Assembly: GCA_014898425.1 (NCBI GenBank)
Contig: RCSZ01000004.1
Coordinates: forward strand, 2,604,001 to 2,668,000
Origin: Botryotinia globosa
Lineage: Eukaryota; Ascomycota; Leotiomycetes; Helotiales; Sclerotiniaceae
DNA length: 64,000 bases
Direction: 5' to 3'
Shown: one piece after another, positions 61,738-64,000 of the stretch
Position numbering within the stretch: position 1 is the stretch's first letter
Layout: every line of letters begins with the position of its first letter
Notes under the pieces: generated by a model
The model's input: only the letters and a program-made list of their open reading frames with translations
What the model was told of the DNA's origin: nothing
Database searches by the model: none
Position numbers and translations under genes: made by a program

Positions 61738-63381
61738 ATGTCACCCAGATACGATAATAAGCTGGAGCCAGTTGTATCAGAAGGCATTGGCGACTTCAAA
61801 CATGCCGAAGAACATGTGGAGGAAGTAACTATTGCTCGTCTAACTGAAGAGGACTTATTCCTATTATCTCAAGAATCGCTGCAATTCAAATCATGGACTT
61901 CGTTTCGGATCTTCTTGATGATGTTCGTACAAGGCTGTGGTGCCGCTGGATACGGTATCGATTGGGCCGTCATTTCTGGAATCAATGCCTTCAAACCGTG
62001 GCACACCTACTTCGGATTTGGCACAAGCGGTGTGACTTATGGTACCTTGAACGCGTTGATGACTATTGGAACGATTTGTGGCGCTCCATTCATGGCATTT
62101 GCTGATATTATCGGACGACGGGGCATCAATTTCGCAGGAAATTTTATTGTTCTAGTAGCATCTCTTCTGCAAGCTTTTTCGGTAAACATGCCAATGTTTA
62201 TGGCCGGCCGTTTCTTTTTGGGATTTGGCTCAGCACTCATGTCCAGTCCCCAGTACGTCGCTGAAGTAGCCCCAACACATCTCAGAGGTCGACTTGTTGG
62301 TATATTTGGAGCTTGCTTTCAAGTTGGAAGCTTGTGTATGAACGCCGGACTAATAGGATTAGCTCACATTGAATCAGACTGGTGCTGGAGAATTCCTCTG
62401 GTTCTGGAAGGATTATTTCCATTGATTGTGTGCTTATTCATCTACCCCTTAACACCGGAATCACCACGTTATCTCATCATGAGAGGACAAATGGAAAAGG
62501 CCAAGAAGGTTATCGCCAAGATGCACACCACAGAAGGCAACAATGTGGATCATCCTTTGGTCACTATTGTTGCAAATCAGATTGAAGAATCCTTGCAGAA
62601 CGAGAGACAAAGTAATCATGCTTGGTGGGACTACCGTGTGCTATTCCATGGTAGACCAGCACAGTATAGAGTTTTTGTTCTAGTGCTGTACTCAATCTTT
62701 CAACAGTGGAACGGCGGCGGCATCATTGGGCAGTATCTTGTACCCGCTCTAGACACCGTCGGAATTACCGGAACCACCGAGCAGCTGGGCATGAACTTCG
62801 GACTAAATGCGACTTATTTGGTGTTTACTCTTTGTGGTTCCTTTATAGTTGACAGATTCCGAAGAAGGACTTTAATTTTTGCCGGATTGATCAGTTTCAT
62901 TCTCCTACAAACAGCCGCCACAATAACCTCCTGGCAATACACATTGAACGAGAGCAAAGTGGATGCTGGACTCGTTGTGACCTGGCTTTTCTTGTTCCAG
63001 ACTTGCTCCTCTTTGCTAATTGCAACAATGCATAATCTTTACCCTGTTGAAGTCTTATCACTTGATATGAGAGCGAAAGGTATGGGCTTGTATGCTCTCG
63101 TACAAGGTGCAGCTGGAACAGTTCAGAATTACGGCATCTCGGTTGGAATTCAGAAAATTGGATACAAGATTTGGGTCGTGTATGTTGGGTATAATCTCAT
63201 ACAACTGGTCCTCTCATATTTCGTATTCCCAGAGACCTCTGAATTGACTTTGGAGGAGATTGATACTGTGTTTGAGACACCGGGCGTCAGACCAGTGAAG
63301 ATGTCCCTTGATATCCAGAAGGCGAAGAGAGAGAAAGAAAGGCTCGAGGCTGAAGGATTATCCAGTGGTGTTCGGTATTGA
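61738..63381 (+). CDS. MFS sugar transporter (sugar porter family)
   Basis: A single exon of 547 residues with about 12 hydrophobic segments, typical for fungal sugar porters. The cytosolic N-terminus (about 55 residues) is acidic. Signatures are GRR in the loop after the second membrane segment (DIIGRRG), GRFFLGFG, the PESPRYLI motif at the end of the sixth segment, DRFRRR in the second half, and PETSELTLEEID after the last segment. The C-terminal tail is charged. It should import mono- or oligosaccharides across the plasma membrane by proton symport. Overall style is like lactose/cellobiose-type permeases, but substrate cannot be fixed from sequence. Its neighbours make a fucosylated or glucosyl oligosaccharide a reasonable guess. 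The start is an ATG at 61738, and no intron is seen. Confidence 0.92.
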   Translation: MSPRYDNKLEPVVSEGIGDFKHAEEHVEEVTIARLTEEDLFLLSQESLQFKSWTSFRIFLMMFVQGCGAAGYGIDWAVISGINAFKPWHTYFGFGTSGVTYGTLNALMTIGTICGAPFMAFADIIGRRGINFAGNFIVLVASLLQAFSVNMPMFMAGRFFLGFGSALMSSPQYVAEVAPTHLRGRLVGIFGACFQVGSLCMNAGLIGLAHIESDWCWRIPLVLEGLFPLIVCLFIYPLTPESPRYLIMRGQMEKAKKVIAKMHTTEGNNVDHPLVTIVANQIEESLQNERQSNHAWWDYRVLFHGRPAQYRVFVLVLYSIFQQWNGGGIIGQYLVPALDTVGITGTTEQLGMNFGLNATYLVFTLCGSFIVDRFRRRTLIFAGLISFILLQTAATITSWQYTLNESKVDAGLVVTWLFLFQTCSSLLIATMHNLYPVEVLSLDMRAKGMGLYALVQGAAGTVQNYGISVGIQKIGYKIWVVYVGYNLIQLVLSYFVFPETSELTLEEIDTVFETPGVRPVKMSLDIQKAKREKERLEAEGLSSGVRY

Positions 63382-64000
63382 GAGAAGGCGACATAAGGAG
63401 GATGCCATGATGGTTTGTCTGAAGAGCGTCGGTTTTAGGTATTTTTTTAAAGATAAACGTGAATTCCATTCATTAATTTTCCACGGGAAAGATTGTTTTC
63501 CATATTTCTGATTGAGATTGATCAATGACACATAGATTACATGAGAACCAGTAGATGTTCAGTTATGAGAATTATATGCTTTTGAATGGATGTCATGATG
63601 ATTTGTGAGCGTTCTATTGCGAGTATTGATTTTCTAATATGCAAACGAGCGGGAAGACTTGGCATTTTGATGTTCCGCTGACTAACCTTTGATCTAAATT
63701 GATCAGGAAACTCGGTCATCACAACAAATGCCAAAACTTTCCACGCCCAACCAGAATTATTTTGAACAATTCAGACACCTTCTGTAAATTGGCATTCTTA
63801 ATACAACTGACTTGAGAGCCCGAGAATGAATATTCCAAATACCATACCCCTAATCTTAACCTCTCCGTTCCGGACAGCATGCAAGCACTTGCGGCACAGT
63901 AACCTTATGTCCAACATCTGAAATCTTCTACAAACGAAACCGCGCCCCTGGATCTGACGTTGGAGCTCATGGATGTGTCGAATACACAGCCTCCCTTCCC
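63382..64000. other. Downstream flank, no gene called
   Basis: The 3' flank of the transporter gene. A 65-codon minus-strand frame at 63537-63734 could be a fragment of a gene beyond the window, since its start region (WAWKVLAFVVMTEFPDQF when extended) looks somewhat protein-like. It shows no known motif and I do not call it. Confidence 0.4.

Overview
This is nuclear DNA of a filamentous ascomycete (Pezizomycotina). A leotiomycete of the Botrytis/Sclerotinia type is my best guess, but nothing here proves the genus. The reasons are short GT-AG introns of about 50-105 bp, fungal gene families (a HET-domain gene, a Gac1-type phosphatase subunit, GH95 and GH1 enzymes, an MFS sugar porter), and very AT-rich blocks holding transposons decayed almost entirely by C-to-T and G-to-A changes. 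That decay is the mark of repeat-induced point mutation (RIP).

Layout. Positions 1-10.5 kb are an AT-rich RIP block. It holds a miniature LTR element (450-832) and a complete but dead Ty3/gypsy element (2626-9199, minus strand, 150-bp LTRs, 5-bp target duplication). From 10.5 to 21.2 kb the DNA is full of microsatellites and strand-asymmetric pyrimidine tracts around one well-preserved gene, a glycogen-targeting PP1 regulatory subunit (13159-15551, minus). From 21.2 to 26 kb is a second RIP block with a pogo/jerky-type DNA transposon, a solo LTR and a MITE. From 26 to 45 kb lies a long stretch of normal composition in which I find no convincing gene. It holds a MITE nested in a Tourist-like MITE, a hAT-type MITE, a second Tourist-like MITE and a foldback element. 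From 45.1 to 47 kb is a tandem-repeat tract followed by a two-exon gene whose protein carries six 34-residue repeats. A mitochondrial BolA-like gene follows at 49.2 kb. Then come a 1.9-kb nest of elements (50991-52915) and an inactivated HET-domain gene (52928-55015).

The right end (55.4-63.4 kb) is a compact carbohydrate-use cluster of four genes: an IAH1-like SGNH esterase (minus), a GH1 beta-glucosidase (plus), a GH95 alpha-L-fucosidase (minus) and an MFS sugar transporter (plus). Esterase and GH1 share one divergent promoter, GH95 and the transporter share another, and the GH1 and GH95 genes converge with 56 bp between their stop codons. Neither glycosidase starts with a signal peptide. 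The simplest reading is that the transporter imports fucosylated oligosaccharides, perhaps from plant xyloglucan, and the enzymes trim them inside the cell.

Exon structures were worked out by hand from splice signals and reading-frame continuity. No homology search could be run.
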